A DNA stretch of 64,000 nt from Streptomyces sp. NBC_00539 (GCF_036346105.1 NZ_CP107811.1:5909501-5973500), one strand, 5' to 3'. Numbered from the stretch's first letter, positions 1 to 9,700 are shown. Notes: a model not told the origin generated them from the letters alone. Made by a program: numbers and translations.

Positions 1-549
1 GCCGCCCTGCTGGCGTCACAGCAGGGGCACATCGACCCGGTCGTGCTGGGGTCGTGCGCCATCGCGGGTGCCATCGTCGGCGACTCCATCGGGTACGCGA
101 TCGGGCGGCGGGGCGGCAAGCCGCTGCTGGAGCGGCTCGGCCGGCGCTTCCCCAAGCACTTCGGGCCGCAGCACGTGGCCCTGGCGGAACGCTCCTTCGA
201 GAAGTGGGGCATGTGGGCCGTCTTCTTCGGGCGGTTCGTGGCCCTGCTGAGGATCTTCGCCGGACCGCTGGCCGGCGTGCTGCGCATGCCGTACTGGAAG
301 TTCCTGATCGCCAACGTGCTCGGCGGGATCCTCTGGGCGGGCGGTACGACCGCCGTCATCTACACCGTCGGGATCGTCGCCGAGCCGTGGCTCAAGCGGT
401 TCTCGTGGCTGGCGCTGGTGGCGGCCCTGCTGATCGGCCTCGCGGTGACCCTGGTGCTGCGCGTGCGGATGCGCAAGGCGGCGGCCGCGGCACGCGAGGC
501 CGAGAACGAGCCCGCTGCCGCTCCGGCCCCGGCGTCGGTCTCGGACTGA
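1..549 (+). CDS. DedA family membrane protein (5' end outside window)
   Basis: The reading frame is open from the first base, so the true start lies upstream; 182 residues are visible. The segment GDSIGYAIGRRGGK followed by FFGRFVALLRIFAGPLAGVLRMPYWKF cores is typical of DedA/SNARE-associated (VTT) proteins, including the conserved F-x-GRF-x-x-x-R motif. Hydrophobic stretches fall at about residues 10-25, 95-125 and 138-160, so it is an integral membrane protein. Family members act in lipid carrier recycling and envelope homeostasis; the substrate of this one cannot be told. The Ala/Pro-rich C-terminus is unremarkable. A 10-bp hairpin spans its stop codon. Confidence 0.85.
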   Translation, partial: AALLASQQGHIDPVVLGSCAIAGAIVGDSIGYAIGRRGGKPLLERLGRRFPKHFGPQHVALAERSFEKWGMWAVFFGRFVALLRIFAGPLAGVLRMPYWKFLIANVLGGILWAGGTTAVIYTVGIVAEPWLKRFSWLALVAALLIGLAVTLVLRVRMRKAAAAAREAENEPAAAPAPASVSD

Positions 550-557
550 GACCGACG
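533..557. terminator. Hairpin across the dedA stop codon
   Basis: Arms CGTCGGTCTC and GAGACCGACG (10 bp) are separated by a 5-base loop, and the stop codon TGA lies at the loop/right-arm junction. It sits between convergent genes, so it is a likely intrinsic terminator. There is no T-run, which is usual in this GC-rich group. Confidence 0.55.
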
Positions 558-690
558 ACGAGTCGGCCGGGCCGACGTCCCGCCCCGGTGACGAGCCCGG
601 GGGCGCGGTGGGCGGGGGCCGGCCGCCGGGTGAACGCGGACCCGTCACCAGGGCGTGATCGACACGCCTCGCTGCCGTCGATGCGCCCGG

Positions 691-1236
691 CTACTCCTGC
701 GGGCCCACCGAGGCGCGGTGCTGGTCGGCGAGCCGGGTGTACATCTGTGCGTTGACCCGGATGCCCTCGCGCTCCTCCTGCGTCAGCTCCCGCCGCACCT
801 TGGCGGGTACCCCCGCGACCAACGAGCCGGGCGGGACCACCATGCCCTGCGGGACCAGCGCCTGCGCCGCCACCAGCGAACCGGCGCCGATCACCGCGCC
901 GTTCAGCACGGTCGCGCCCATGCCGATCAGACAGTCGTCCTCGACGGTGCAGCCGTGCACGACGGCGTTGTGGCCGATGGAGACGCGCTCCCCGATGGTG
1001 ACCGGGAACCCGGGGTCCACATGGACGGTGCAGTTGTCCTGCACGTTGCTGTCGGCGCCCAGGGCGATCGGACCGCAGTCGGCGCGCAGCACCGCCGAGT
1101 ACCAGATGCTGGAGCGGGCGCCGAGGGTGACGTCGCCCACCACCACGGAGGTGGGCGCGGTGAAGGCCGACGGATCGACGGCCGGCTGCTTGCCGCCCAC
1201 GCCCGCCACGAGTGCCCGGGCCGCCTGCTGTGTCAT
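691..1236 (-). CDS. Gamma-carbonic anhydrase family protein
   Basis: This 181-residue protein is a left-handed beta-helix of hexapeptide repeats (V-V-G-D-V-T-L-G, N-G-A-V-I-G-A-G and so on). The three metal-ligand histidines of the gamma-carbonic anhydrase family are visible at about H72 (CTVHVDP), H89 and H94 (SIGHNAVVH). Members of the family either hydrate CO2 or have unknown substrates (the PaaY/YrdA group), so enzymatic activity is inferred. Length is typical. It converges with dedA and is transcribed away from the acyltransferase gene on its other side. Confidence 0.85.
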   Translation of the reverse strand: MTQQAARALVAGVGGKQPAVDPSAFTAPTSVVVGDVTLGARSSIWYSAVLRADCGPIALGADSNVQDNCTVHVDPGFPVTIGERVSIGHNAVVHGCTVEDDCLIGMGATVLNGAVIGAGSLVAAQALVPQGMVVPPGSLVAGVPAKVRRELTQEEREGIRVNAQMYTRLADQHRASVGPQE

Positions 1237-1355
1237 GTTCTGTTCCCTCGTTCCCTGTTCTCCACCGGTGCCGCGCTCACAGCACGGTAGGACACCCGCC
1301 CGCGGCCCCCGGCGATGGGGTGAAGATCACGGCGCGGTTCCGGCACGCGGCACGC

Positions 1356-1370
1356 TACGGTTGCCCGGTG
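1356..1370 (+). promoter_or_regulatory. -10 element for a leaderless acyltransferase mRNA
   Basis: TACGGT at 1356-1361 is followed by 6 bases and then GTG at 1368. The spacing from a TANNNT -10 box to the start codon fits transcription starting on the GTG. No Shine-Dalgarno sequence precedes the codon. Confidence 0.5.
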
Positions 1371-2138
1371 CCGAAGAACCAGAACACGTTCTCATCCCTG
1401 CGCCGCCGCGTGGCCAACCGCGTCGTCCAGGCCGGGTGGCGCTGGATGCAACAGGCCGGCGCCGTGACCGCCGAGACGCCCGGCCGGCTGCGCTTCGGCG
1501 CCATCGGGGACGGGACCCGGCTCGCCTTCCCGCAGGGCACCGTATTCGGTGAGCAGTGGATCCGGCTCGGCGAACACTGCATCATCGCCGAGCAGGTCAC
1601 CTTGACGGCCGGGATGATGCCCGACCTGGACCTCGGCCCGGACCCGGTGCTCGTGCTCGGCAACGGGGTGGTCCTCGGCCGCGGCAGCCACGTGATAGCC
1701 GACACCCGGATCAGCATCGGCGACGACACCTTCTGCGGACCGGGCGTGTACATCACCTCCACCAATCACAGCTACGACGACCCGCACGAGCCGGTCGGCA
1801 GGCAGTGGCCCCGCAGTTCGCCGGTGGAGATCGGCCCGGGCTGCTGGCTGGGCACCGGGGCCGTGATCCTGCCCGGGGCGCGGCTGGGCCGCAACGTCGT
1901 CGTGGCGGCGGGGGCCGTCGTGCGGGGCGAGGTACCCGACCACGCGGTGGTGGCGGGGGCCCCGGCGCGCATCGTGCGGCGGTGGGAGCCCGAGACGGGC
2001 TGGCAGCCGCCGCTGCGCACCCCGGCGCCGGTCCCGATCGCGGACGGCATCACTCCGGAGCAACTGCGCGGCCTGGCCGCGCTGGCGGCGGCCGAGGCCG
2101 AGGCCGAGGCCGGTCAGCTCAGCCCGGACCCGGCCTAA
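1368..2138 (+). CDS. Acyltransferase, left-handed beta-helix (WcaJ/maa-like)
   Basis: From GTG 1368 the product is 256 residues. Hexapeptide-repeat segments run from about residue 45 to 205, including GNGVVLGRGSHVIADTRI and the family-typical ITSTNHSYDD loop, whose His is the usual catalytic base of maltose/galactoside O-acetyltransferases. After the helix, GAPARIVRRW marks the end of the domain, and an Ala/Glu-rich tail follows. The acceptor (sugar, polysaccharide or antibiotic) is unknown. The frame is open further upstream, but that part is unlike the family and lacks a ribosome site, so the GTG behind TACGGT was chosen. Its last 4 bases overlap the convergent EamA gene. Confidence 0.75.
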   Translation: MPKNQNTFSSLRRRVANRVVQAGWRWMQQAGAVTAETPGRLRFGAIGDGTRLAFPQGTVFGEQWIRLGEHCIIAEQVTLTAGMMPDLDLGPDPVLVLGNGVVLGRGSHVIADTRISIGDDTFCGPGVYITSTNHSYDDPHEPVGRQWPRSSPVEIGPGCWLGTGAVILPGARLGRNVVVAAGAVVRGEVPDHAVVAGAPARIVRRWEPETGWQPPLRTPAPVPIADGITPEQLRGLAALAAAEAEAEAGQLSPDPA

Positions 2139-3001
2139 CCGGCGGCGAGCAGGACGGTGCCCGCGAGGGCGAGGCCGGCGCCGGCGGCCTGGACCGTACG
2201 CAGGCGCTCCTTGAGGACGGCGAAGGCGGCGAGCGCGGTGACCACCGGGTAGAGCGAGGAGAGCACGGCGGCCACCGTGACCGGGCCGCTCTGCGCGGCG
2301 ACGGAGTACGTGCCGTTCGCCGCGACGTCCGCGAGACCCACGAAGGCCAGCGCCGGCAGGAGCCCCCCCAGGAGCCGCGCGCCGCTGCCCTGCGCAAGTG
2401 CGGGAGTTCCCCGCCGCACCTGGACCCACAGGGCCGTGCCGCCCGCGGCCACGTTGGTCACGCGCTGCACGAACAGGGCCAGGAAGAGCCCCGTGACCGT
2501 GTGCGAGGCCTCGGAGATCAGGGCCATCACCGCGCCGAAGCCGAAGGCCGCGAGCAGGGTGAGCAGGACGGCCCGGCGCTGTACCGGGGCTCCGCGCAGT
2601 TCCGGGCCGCCGGCCAGGATGATCCCGAGGACGGCCACCGCGATCCCGGCGAACTGCCCGGGGCCCGGGCGCTCGCCCAGTGCCAGCCCGGCCCCGACGG
2701 GGACGATCACGCCGAGCGAGCCGAGCGGGGACACCACGCCCATCGGGCCGAGGGCCAGCGCCTTGTAGAAGCTGAGCATCGCGACCGGACCGACGAGCCC
2801 GGCGGCGACCGCGAACCACAGCTGCGGCCCCGCCTCCCGCCAGGCCCCGGTGACGAGGACCACGGAACCGAGCACCACGACGGCGACGACCTGCGAGACC
2901 ACCACCACGGTCAGCGCCGGTATGCGGCGCGTCAGCAGCCCGCCGCCGAAATCGGCGAGGCCCCACAGCAGGGCTGTCGCCAGGGCGAAGATGACGGTCA
3001 T
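2135..3001 (-). CDS. EamA/DMT family transporter
   Basis: From ATG 3001 the protein has 288 residues with about ten hydrophobic segments and two EamA repeats, as usual for drug/metabolite transporters of the inner membrane. Typical motifs are ATALLWGLADFGGG at the N-terminus and GVVSPLGSLGVIVPV in the middle. The frame extends 29 codons upstream, but hydrophobic EamA similarity begins at MTVIFALA. It faces the XRE-cupin regulator across an intergenic region with two palindromes, an arrangement that suggests the regulator controls the transporter in response to the small molecule it exports. Substrate unknown. Confidence 0.85.
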   Translation of the reverse strand: MTVIFALATALLWGLADFGGGLLTRRIPALTVVVVSQVVAVVVLGSVVLVTGAWREAGPQLWFAVAAGLVGPVAMLSFYKALALGPMGVVSPLGSLGVIVPVGAGLALGERPGPGQFAGIAVAVLGIILAGGPELRGAPVQRRAVLLTLLAAFGFGAVMALISEASHTVTGLFLALFVQRVTNVAAGGTALWVQVRRGTPALAQGSGARLLGGLLPALAFVGLADVAANGTYSVAAQSGPVTVAAVLSSLYPVVTALAAFAVLKERLRTVQAAGAGLALAGTVLLAAG

Positions 3002-3060
3002 GCGGGAGCCTCGCAGTACAGTGTCTTGAACGGTGGGGTGCAACGTCGAGTACACCACAC

Positions 3061-3101
3061 CGCAGTTCAGTCTGCTGGACTGCGTCATCCAAAATATTGG
3101 A
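3061..3101. promoter_or_regulatory. Two palindromes between eamA and the XRE-cupin gene
   Basis: The first is CGCAGTTCAG, TCTG, CTGGACTGCG at 3061-3084 (9 of 10 arm positions pair). The second is TCCAA-AATA-TTGGA at 3088-3101, an AT-rich island in GC-rich DNA. They lie about 60 bp upstream of the transporter start and 30-70 bp upstream of the regulator start. Probably operators for the XRE-cupin protein; this is inference from position and symmetry. Confidence 0.55.
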
Positions 3102-3132
3102 CGCCGTGACGTGGGACGCCGAAGCTGGGGGA

Positions 3133-3732
3133 ATGGTGTCGGACCTGGAACAGCTCACTCAGGCGCTCGGCCGGAACCTCCGGCGCTGGCGCGGTGAACG
3201 CGGTTTCACCCTCGAAGCGCTGGCGGCGCGGGCGGGCGTGAGCCGGGGGATGATCATCCAGATCGAGCAGGCCCGGACGAACCCCAGCGTCGGCACCACG
3301 GTCAAGCTGGCCGACGCCCTCGGCGTCAGCATCACCACCCTGCTGGACCGCGACCGCGGCCCGCGGGTGCACGTGGTGGAGCCCGGTCAGGGGGTGCGGA
3401 TGTGGTCCACGGCCGGCGGCAGCGGTGCGACCATGCTGCTCGGCGACGACCGGCGCGGCCCGCTGGAGGTGTGGGCGTACCGGCTGGAGCCCGGCGAGGG
3501 CACCGGGTCGGACCCGCACCCGGCCGGGACCCTGGAGATGCTGCACGTCACGGCCGGACGGCTCACCCTCACCGTCGACGGCGAACCCTACGAGGTGCCG
3601 CAGGGCGGGGCGGTCTCCTTCGAGGCGAACGTCCCGCACGAGTACCGCAACGAAGGCGCGGAGCCGATGGAGATGACGATGGCGGTCTCGATCCCGCCGG
3701 TCAGCGGGCACGAGCAGCCGCCCTCGCACTGA
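3133..3732 (+). CDS. XRE-family regulator with C-terminal cupin domain
   Basis: The product from ATG 3133 has 199 residues. An XRE helix-turn-helix occupies about residues 10-65 (LARAGVSRG-type turn and IIQIEQARTNPSVGTTVKLADALGV core). A cupin_2 domain covers about 110-190, with the PHPAGTLEMLHV metal-site segment and a later PHEYRN. Such proteins sense small ligands or metals through the cupin and repress neighbouring transporter or catabolic genes. TTG 3097 and GTG 3106 are alternative in-frame starts; 3133 has a GGGGGA stretch just upstream, although very close. It is divergent from the EamA transporter, its likely target. Confidence 0.85.
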   Translation: MVSDLEQLTQALGRNLRRWRGERGFTLEALAARAGVSRGMIIQIEQARTNPSVGTTVKLADALGVSITTLLDRDRGPRVHVVEPGQGVRMWSTAGGSGATMLLGDDRRGPLEVWAYRLEPGEGTGSDPHPAGTLEMLHVTAGRLTLTVDGEPYEVPQGGAVSFEANVPHEYRNEGAEPMEMTMAVSIPPVSGHEQPPSH

Positions 3733-3741
3733 CGGCCGTCG

Positions 3742-4152
3742 CTACAGGGCGGGGATCTCGATGGCGGGGCAGCGGTCCATCACCATCAGCAGACCCGCCT
3801 CGCGCGTCCGCGCCCAGGCCGCCTCGTCGATCACCCCGAGCTGGAACCAGACGGCGCTCGCGCCGACCGCCACCGCCTCGTCGGCGACCGCTCCGGCGAG
3901 GGAGCTGTTGACGAAGACGTCGACCACGTCGACCGCGAACGGGATGTCCGCCAGCGAGGCGTACCCGGGCTCGCCGTGCACCGTCTCCGCCTTGGGATGT
4001 ACGGGAACCACCCGCTTCCCGAACCGCTGGAGCACCCGCGCCACCCCGTAGGCCGCCCGCCGCTCGTTGTTGGACAGGCCCACCACGGCCCAGGTGTCCC
4101 CGGCTTCGGTGAGGATCCTGCGGATGGTCTCCTGGTCGCCGTACACGCGCAC
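3742..4152 (-). CDS. CoA-binding protein (YccU-like)
   Basis: A 136-residue Rossmann-fold protein. AVVGLSNNERRAAYGV near residue 22 is the CoA-binding loop, and FVNSSLAGAVADEAVAVGA and WFQLGVIDEAAW complete the fold, as in the stand-alone CoA_binding domain of succinyl-CoA synthetase relatives. Full length for the family. Physiological role is not established for the family. It converges with the XRE-cupin gene, with 9 bp between the stops. Confidence 0.85.
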   Translation of the reverse strand: MRVYGDQETIRRILTEAGDTWAVVGLSNNERRAAYGVARVLQRFGKRVVPVHPKAETVHGEPGYASLADIPFAVDVVDVFVNSSLAGAVADEAVAVGASAVWFQLGVIDEAAWARTREAGLLMVMDRCPAIEIPAL

Positions 4153-4233
4153 CGCCTCCTGTCGCCCGCCGGACCGGCTCGTGACGGCCCGCGCGAAGGG
4201 ATCAACGGAGAGGGCAGGTGTCCGATTCCCCCG

Positions 4234-4740
4234 CTACGGGACCGGAACTCCCGTGCGCAGGAAGAACAGGCCCACGATCTGTCCGTCCGTGTTGAAGGTG
4301 ACGCGGAAAGTCCCCGGCTGCTTCGCCATGTGCAGCGGGACATCGACCACGTTCCCATTGCCGGACGCGACCTGTTTCGGGTCCCCGTGCGACTCGAAGC
4401 GACCGAACGTCTTCTGGTAGTCGTTCCAGGACTTCGCGAGGAACTCCGCAGTGGCCTGTCCGCGAAGGGCTTCGTCGAAGCGGGCCGAGACGGCGGTGAA
4501 GTCGCCCCGTGTCACTTCGCCGAGGGTGTCGAGGGCGAGCTGCTCGTAATCGGGCCGAGCCGCAACCGTCACCGCGGCCGGGACCGCGGCGTGCTCGGCG
4601 GCGTGGGCCTGGGTCACACCCGCAACTCGACCGCCGATCGGCAGGACCGCTTGGGAAGCCAGTAGGACCGCGGGCGCCAGGAGGAGGAGCCGCCGCCGCG
4701 TTCCGCCGCGCGTCGTGTCCTTGCCGGGAAGCAAAAACAT
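4234..4740 (-). CDS. Secreted DUF3887-type protein
   Basis: From ATG 4740 (preceded by GGAAGGGGAAA) the product has 168 residues. It has a basic n-region (GGTRRR), a hydrophobic core and an AHAA-EH cleavage site near residue 48, so it should be exported. The mature part contains LALDTLGEVTRGDFTAVSARFDEALR and a C-terminal FNTDGQIVGLFFLR, which match the small DUF3887 alpha+beta domain seen alone or fused to hydrolases. That domain resembles NTF2-like folds. Function unknown. It is a single gene divergent from the YigZ gene. Confidence 0.65.
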   Translation of the reverse strand: MFLLPGKDTTRGGTRRRLLLLAPAVLLASQAVLPIGGRVAGVTQAHAAEHAAVPAAVTVAARPDYEQLALDTLGEVTRGDFTAVSARFDEALRGQATAEFLAKSWNDYQKTFGRFESHGDPKQVASGNGNVVDVPLHMAKQPGTFRVTFNTDGQIVGLFFLRTGVPVP

Positions 4741-4864
4741 GGATTTCCCCTTCCCGCGTTCGGTGGGGCCGGATGCGTTCACCGTAGATCGCCCCGATGG
4801 CGGCCGCATTTCGGCTGCCCGGCCGCCCCGTGGCCGGCCGGTCGGCCGGTTCCGGGCCACCGCT

Positions 4865-4879
4865 TAGGGTGGAGCGGTG
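4865..4879 (+). promoter_or_regulatory. -10 element for leaderless yigZ mRNA
   Basis: TAGGGT at 4865-4870, then 6 bases, then GTG 4877. The GGAG in the spacer is too close to the start codon to act as a ribosome site, so a leaderless transcript is the better reading. Confidence 0.5.
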
Positions 4880-5503
4880 AAGGCAGACCAGTACGTGACG
4901 GTGGCCCGGGAGGGCGTGCACGAGGCGGAGATCAACCGCTCGAGGTTCCTGTGCTCGCTCGCGCCCGCCGCGACGGAGCAGGAGGCCCAGGAGTTCATCG
5001 CGCGCGTCCGCAAGGAGCACCCCACCGCCACCCACAACTGCTTCGCCTACGTGATCGGCGCCGACGCCTCCGTCCAGAAGGCCAGTGACGACGGCGAGCC
5101 CGGCGGCACCGCAGGGGTGCCGATGCTGCAGATGCTGACGCGGCGCGACATCCGGTACGCCGTCGCCGTGGTCACCCGCTACTACGGCGGGGTCAAGCTC
5201 GGCGCGGGCGGGCTGATCAGGGCCTACGGAGGGGTGGTCGGCGAAGCGCTCGACGCGCTCGGCACCGTCACCCGGCGCCGCTACCGGCTGGCCACCGTCA
5301 CCGTCGACCACCAGCGGGCCGACAAGACCCAAAACGACCTGCGCTCCACCGGCCGGACCGTCGTCGACCTGCGCTACGGCTCCGCCGTGGAGATCGAGGT
5401 CGCCCTTCCGGAAGCCGACCTCCCCGCCTTCGAGGCCTGGCTGGCCGACAGCACCGCGGGCAGCGCCACCCTCACCCTGGGCGGAGAGACGTACGCGCCC
5501 TGA
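4877..5503 (+). CDS. YigZ/IMPACT family protein
   Basis: A 208-residue protein. The N-terminal UPF0029 domain carries NRSRFLCSLAPA, the acidic KASDDGEPGGTAG motif and the family signature YYGGVKLGAGGLIRAYGG near residues 100-115. A DUF1949 (EF-G domain IV-like) C-terminal domain begins near residue 135. Homologues include E. coli YigZ and eukaryotic IMPACT, linked to translation control; the bacterial role is not settled. Length matches the family. It stands between the DUF3887 gene and sbcD, with about 115 bp to the latter. Confidence 0.9.
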   Translation: MKADQYVTVAREGVHEAEINRSRFLCSLAPAATEQEAQEFIARVRKEHPTATHNCFAYVIGADASVQKASDDGEPGGTAGVPMLQMLTRRDIRYAVAVVTRYYGGVKLGAGGLIRAYGGVVGEALDALGTVTRRRYRLATVTVDHQRADKTQNDLRSTGRTVVDLRYGSAVEIEVALPEADLPAFEAWLADSTAGSATLTLGGETYAP

Positions 5504-5619
5504 GCCGCATCCCCGGTCTCGGCGGAGCGGCCGTGGCGGCCCCCGCGACGGGTTAGCGTAGAGGGGGCAGTGGGCCGGAGGACGACCAGGGGGACGGGCA
5601 TGCGCGGCGAGGCCGGCGA

Positions 5620-6789
5620 GTGAAGTTTCTGCACACCTCCGACTGGCACCTCGGGCGGTCCTTCCACCGCGTCAACGTGCTCGGCGCCCAGGCCGCCTTC
5701 ATCGACCACCTCGTCGCGACCGTCGAAGAGCACCGGGTCGACGCCGTCCTCGTCGCCGGGGACGTCTACGACCGGGCCGTGCCCCCGCTGGCCGCCGTCG
5801 AACTGTACGACCGGGCCCTGCACCGGCTCGCCGCCCTCGGCGTGCCCACGGTGATGATCTCCGGGAACCACGACTCCGCCCGCCGTCTGGGGGTCGGGGC
5901 CGGGCTGATCGAGGGGGCCGGGATATTCCTCAGGACCGATCCCGCCGGCTGTGCGGACCCCGTGGTGCTGGCCGACGTACACGGGGATGTGGCGTTGTAC
6001 GGGCTGCCCTATCTGGAGCCGGCCCTGGTGAAGGAGGCCCTCGGCGCGCCGAAGGTCAGCCACGAAGCGGTGCTGGGCGCGGCCATGGACCGGGTGCGCG
6101 CCGACCTGGCCGACCGGGCCCCCGGGACCCGTTCCATCGTCCTCGCCCACGCCTTCGTCACCGGCGGACAGGCCAGCGACAGCGAGCGCGACATCACCGT
6201 CGGCGGAGTGGAGGCCGTGCCCGCGGCCGTCTTCGACGGGGTCGACTACGCCGCCCTCGGCCACCTCCACGGCTGCCAGAAGATCAACGAACGGGTGCGC
6301 TACTCGGGTTCCCCGCTCGCCTACTCCTTCTCCGAGGCCGACCACCGCAAGACGATGTGGCTGGTCGAACTCGGGCCGGCCGGGGAACTCGTCACCACCG
6401 AACGGATCGACACCCCCGTACCGCGCGCCCTCGGGCGCCTGCGCGGGCGGCTGGAGGAGTTGCTGGAGGACCCGGCCCTCGACGCCCACGAGGACCGCTG
6501 GATCGAAGCCACCCTCACCGACCCCGTCCGGCCCCAGGACCCCATGGCCCGCCTCGCCGCCCGCTTCCCGCACGTCCTGAGCCTCGCCTTCGACCCCGAA
6601 GGCCGCGAGGAGGACGGCGCGGCCTCCTACGCGCAGCGCCTGAGGGGCCGCACCGACCAGGAGATCGCCGAGGACTTCGTCGCGCACGTCCGCGGCGGCG
6701 GCCACGCCGACGACGACGAACGGGCCGTGCTGCGCGGCGCCTTCGACGACGTACGCACCCGGGCCGTGGTCCAGGAGACCCTCCGATGA
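5620..6789 (+). CDS. sbcD: Exonuclease SbcCD subunit D (Mre11-type nuclease)
   Basis: A 389-residue protein beginning KFLHTSDWHLGRSF at GTG 5620. The metallophosphoesterase motifs are complete: DWHLGR, GDVYDR, GNHD near residue 86, the AHAFVTGG region and GHLHGCQ. A C-terminal capping domain follows. SbcD forms the Mn-dependent nuclease that, with SbcC, opens DNA hairpins and resects blocked ends in the cytoplasm. Its stop codon overlaps the sbcC start (ATGA), showing translational coupling. No clear Shine-Dalgarno is seen before the GTG. Confidence 0.95.
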   Translation: MKFLHTSDWHLGRSFHRVNVLGAQAAFIDHLVATVEEHRVDAVLVAGDVYDRAVPPLAAVELYDRALHRLAALGVPTVMISGNHDSARRLGVGAGLIEGAGIFLRTDPAGCADPVVLADVHGDVALYGLPYLEPALVKEALGAPKVSHEAVLGAAMDRVRADLADRAPGTRSIVLAHAFVTGGQASDSERDITVGGVEAVPAAVFDGVDYAALGHLHGCQKINERVRYSGSPLAYSFSEADHRKTMWLVELGPAGELVTTERIDTPVPRALGRLRGRLEELLEDPALDAHEDRWIEATLTDPVRPQDPMARLAARFPHVLSLAFDPEGREEDGAASYAQRLRGRTDQEIAEDFVAHVRGGGHADDDERAVLRGAFDDVRTRAVVQETLR

Positions 6790-9700
6790 GGCTGCACCGG
6801 CTCCAGGTCACCGCCTTCGGGCCGTTCGCCGAGCCCCAGGAGATCGACTTCGACGCCCTCTCCGGCGCCGGGATCTTCCTGCTCCACGGACCCACCGGAG
6901 CGGGCAAGACCTCCGTCCTCGACGCCGTCTGCTTCGCGCTCTACGGGGCCGTGCCCGGCTCCCGCCTCCCCCACCTCACCAGCCTGCGCAGCGACCACGC
7001 CGCCCCCGGCACCGCGACCGAAGTCACCCTCGAACTCACCGCGGGCGGACGCCGCCTGGAGATCACCCGGCGGCCCGAGCAGGACCGGCCCAAGAAGCGC
7101 GGCAGCGGCACGACCAAGGACCGCGCCCAGAGCCGGCTGCGCGAACGCGTCGACGGCGTCTGGCAGGGGCTCAGCCGCTCCCACCAGGAGATCGGCGAGG
7201 AGATCGAGCAGCTGCTCGGCATGAGCCGCGAACAGTTCTGCCAGGTCGTGCTCTTGCCGCAGGGCGAGTTCGCCCAGTTCCTGCGCGCCGGCGCCGAAGC
7301 CCGCGGGCGGCTCCTCGGGCGCCTCTTCGACACCCGCCGCTTCGCCGCCGTCGAGACCCTGCTCGCCGAGCGGCGCCGGGCGGCCGAGGCCAAGGTGCGG
7401 GCCGGCGACGAGAAGGTGCTCGGTGTCGCCCAGCGCATCGCCCAGGCCGCGGGCGACAGCGCCGACCTGCGCGGCTGGCCGATGCCCCGCCACCAGCCGG
7501 GCGAACCCGGACTCGCCGACGCCGTCCGTGCCTGGGCGGCCGTCGCCCGCTGCGCCGCCCGGGAGCGGCTCACCGTCGCGGAGTACGCGCTGGCCGCCGT
7601 GGAGAGCCGGTACGCGGCCGCCCGGCGGGCCGCCGAGGAGGCGCGGGAACTCGACCGGTTGCAGCGCCGTCACGCGGAGACCGCCCGCCGGGCCGCCCTG
7701 CTCGAAGCCGCCGCGCCTGAAAGGGAGCGGGTGCGCGCCCTGCTCGACCGGGCCCGCCGGGGAGCCCTCGTGGCCCCCGCCCTGGAACTGCGCGGGGCCG
7801 CCGCCGCCGCGCACCTGACCGCCGCCCACGCGCAGACGCTCGCCCTCGCCGAACTCCCGCCCGCCCTCGCCGAAGCCGGAGCCGAGCAGCTCGCCGCCAC
7901 CGAGCAGCGGCTGCGTGAGGAACTCGGCGCCGTCGGAGCCGCCCAGCGGGCCGAGCAGCGCAGCGCCGGGATCAGCCGCGAGCGCGCCACGCTGGACCGG
8001 GAGTCCCGCGACGACGAGGAGCAGCGTCAGGAGTCCGCCGAGTGGCTCGCCCGCTGGGAGGGCACCCGCGCCGAGCTGGCCGGCCGGGTGGAAGCCGCCC
8101 AGCAGGCCGCCACCCTCGCCGAACAGCTCGCGGCCCGGCTGGAGCCCGCACGGCTGCACCTGAACGCCGCCCGGCGGCGCGACGCCCTCGCCGCCGACGC
8201 CGAAGTCGCCGACGCCGCACTGCTGCGGCTGCGCGAGGAGTCCGCCGCCGCGCGGGAGGACTGGCTGGAGCTGAAGGAGGCCCGGCTCAGCGGGATCGCC
8301 GCCGAACTGGCCGCCGCCCTGGTGGCGGGGGAGCCCTGCAAGGTGTGCGGGTCGGCGGAGCACCCGCTCCCCGCGCGTCCGGCCCCCGGACACGTCGACC
8401 GGGCCGCCGAGGACGCCGCCCACGCCCGCTTCGAGCAGGCCGAGGAGCGGCGCGGCGCCGCCGAACGGAAGCTGGCCGCGGTCCGGGAGGCCGAGGCCGA
8501 AGCCGCGGCCGCCGCCAGGGACGCCACCACCGCCGAACTCCTCGCGCTGACCTCCGACCTGAGCGCCCGCCACGCCGCCGCCCACGCGGATGCGGCAGGG
8601 CTGCACACCGCCCGGGAGCGGCTGGCCCGCGCCGAGCGCGAGTACGCCGCGCGCAGCGCCGACCGGCTCGACGCCGAACGCCGGGCCGCCGCCAGGGCCT
8701 CGCGACGGGAGGCCCTGGACCGGGAACAGGCCGCGCTGGAGGCCGAGCTGGCCCTCGTGCGGGGCGACGCGCCCAGTGTCGCGGCCCGGGCCAGGGTGCT
8801 GGAGGACCGGGTCCGGATCGTCACCGCGGCCGCCGCCGCGCTGCGCCGCGCCGACGCCACCGCCGCCCGGCTCAAGGAGGCCGACGACCAGCTGGCCGAC
8901 GCGGCGTTCAAGGCCGGGTTCGACACCACCGGGGCGGCGGCCGACGCGGTGCTGCCGGAGTACGAACGCACCGCCCTCCAGCACAGGTTGGACGCCTGGC
9001 AGGCCGAGGAAGCCATGCTGGCCGACCGGCACGCCGAGCACGACACCACGGCGGCGGCCGCGCTCCCGCCCGCCGATCCGCAAGGCGCCGAGGAGTACGC
9101 GGCCGCGGCGGCGGCGAAACTGAGGGAAGCCGGCTCGGCCGTCGACGCCGCCCGCGTCAGCTGCGCCGAACTGGACCGGCTCTCACAGCGGGCGGACCAG
9201 GAACTGCGCGCCCTGGGCCCGTTGCGCGAGGAGTACGACCGGGTGGCCCGGCTGGCCGGACTCACCGCGGGCACCTCCGCCGACAACGAGCGCAAGATGC
9301 GACTGGAGTCGTACGTACTGGCCGCGCGCCTGGAGCAGGTCGCGGCCGCGGCGACGGTACGGCTGCTGCGCATGTCCGGCGGCCGCTACACCCTGGTCCA
9401 CTCCGACGCGCGGGCGGGCGGCCGGGGCCGCTCCGGCCTCGGGCTGCACGTCGTGGACGCCTGGACGGGAACCGAGCGGGACACCGCCACCCTGTCCGGC
9501 GGTGAGACCTTCTTCGCCTCGCTCGCCCTCGCGCTGGGACTGGCCGACGTGGTGACCGACGAGGCGGGCGGCATGCGCCTCGACACCCTCTTCATCGACG
9601 AGGGCTTCGGCAGCCTCGACGACCAGGCCCTGGACGAGGTGCTCGACGTACTGGACTCCCTGCGCGAACGGGACCGCAGCGTCGGCATCGTGAGCCACGT

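Noticed and set aside
1392-3158. 588-codon minus-strand frame opposite the acyltransferase and EamA genes
   Set aside because: Arg/Ala-rich composition without domains; typical GC-driven antisense shadow.
6357-6785. Long open frame upstream of sbcC inside sbcD
   Set aside because: The sequence is Arg/Pro/Gly-rich out-of-frame translation of sbcD; the real sbcC start is the ATGA overlap.
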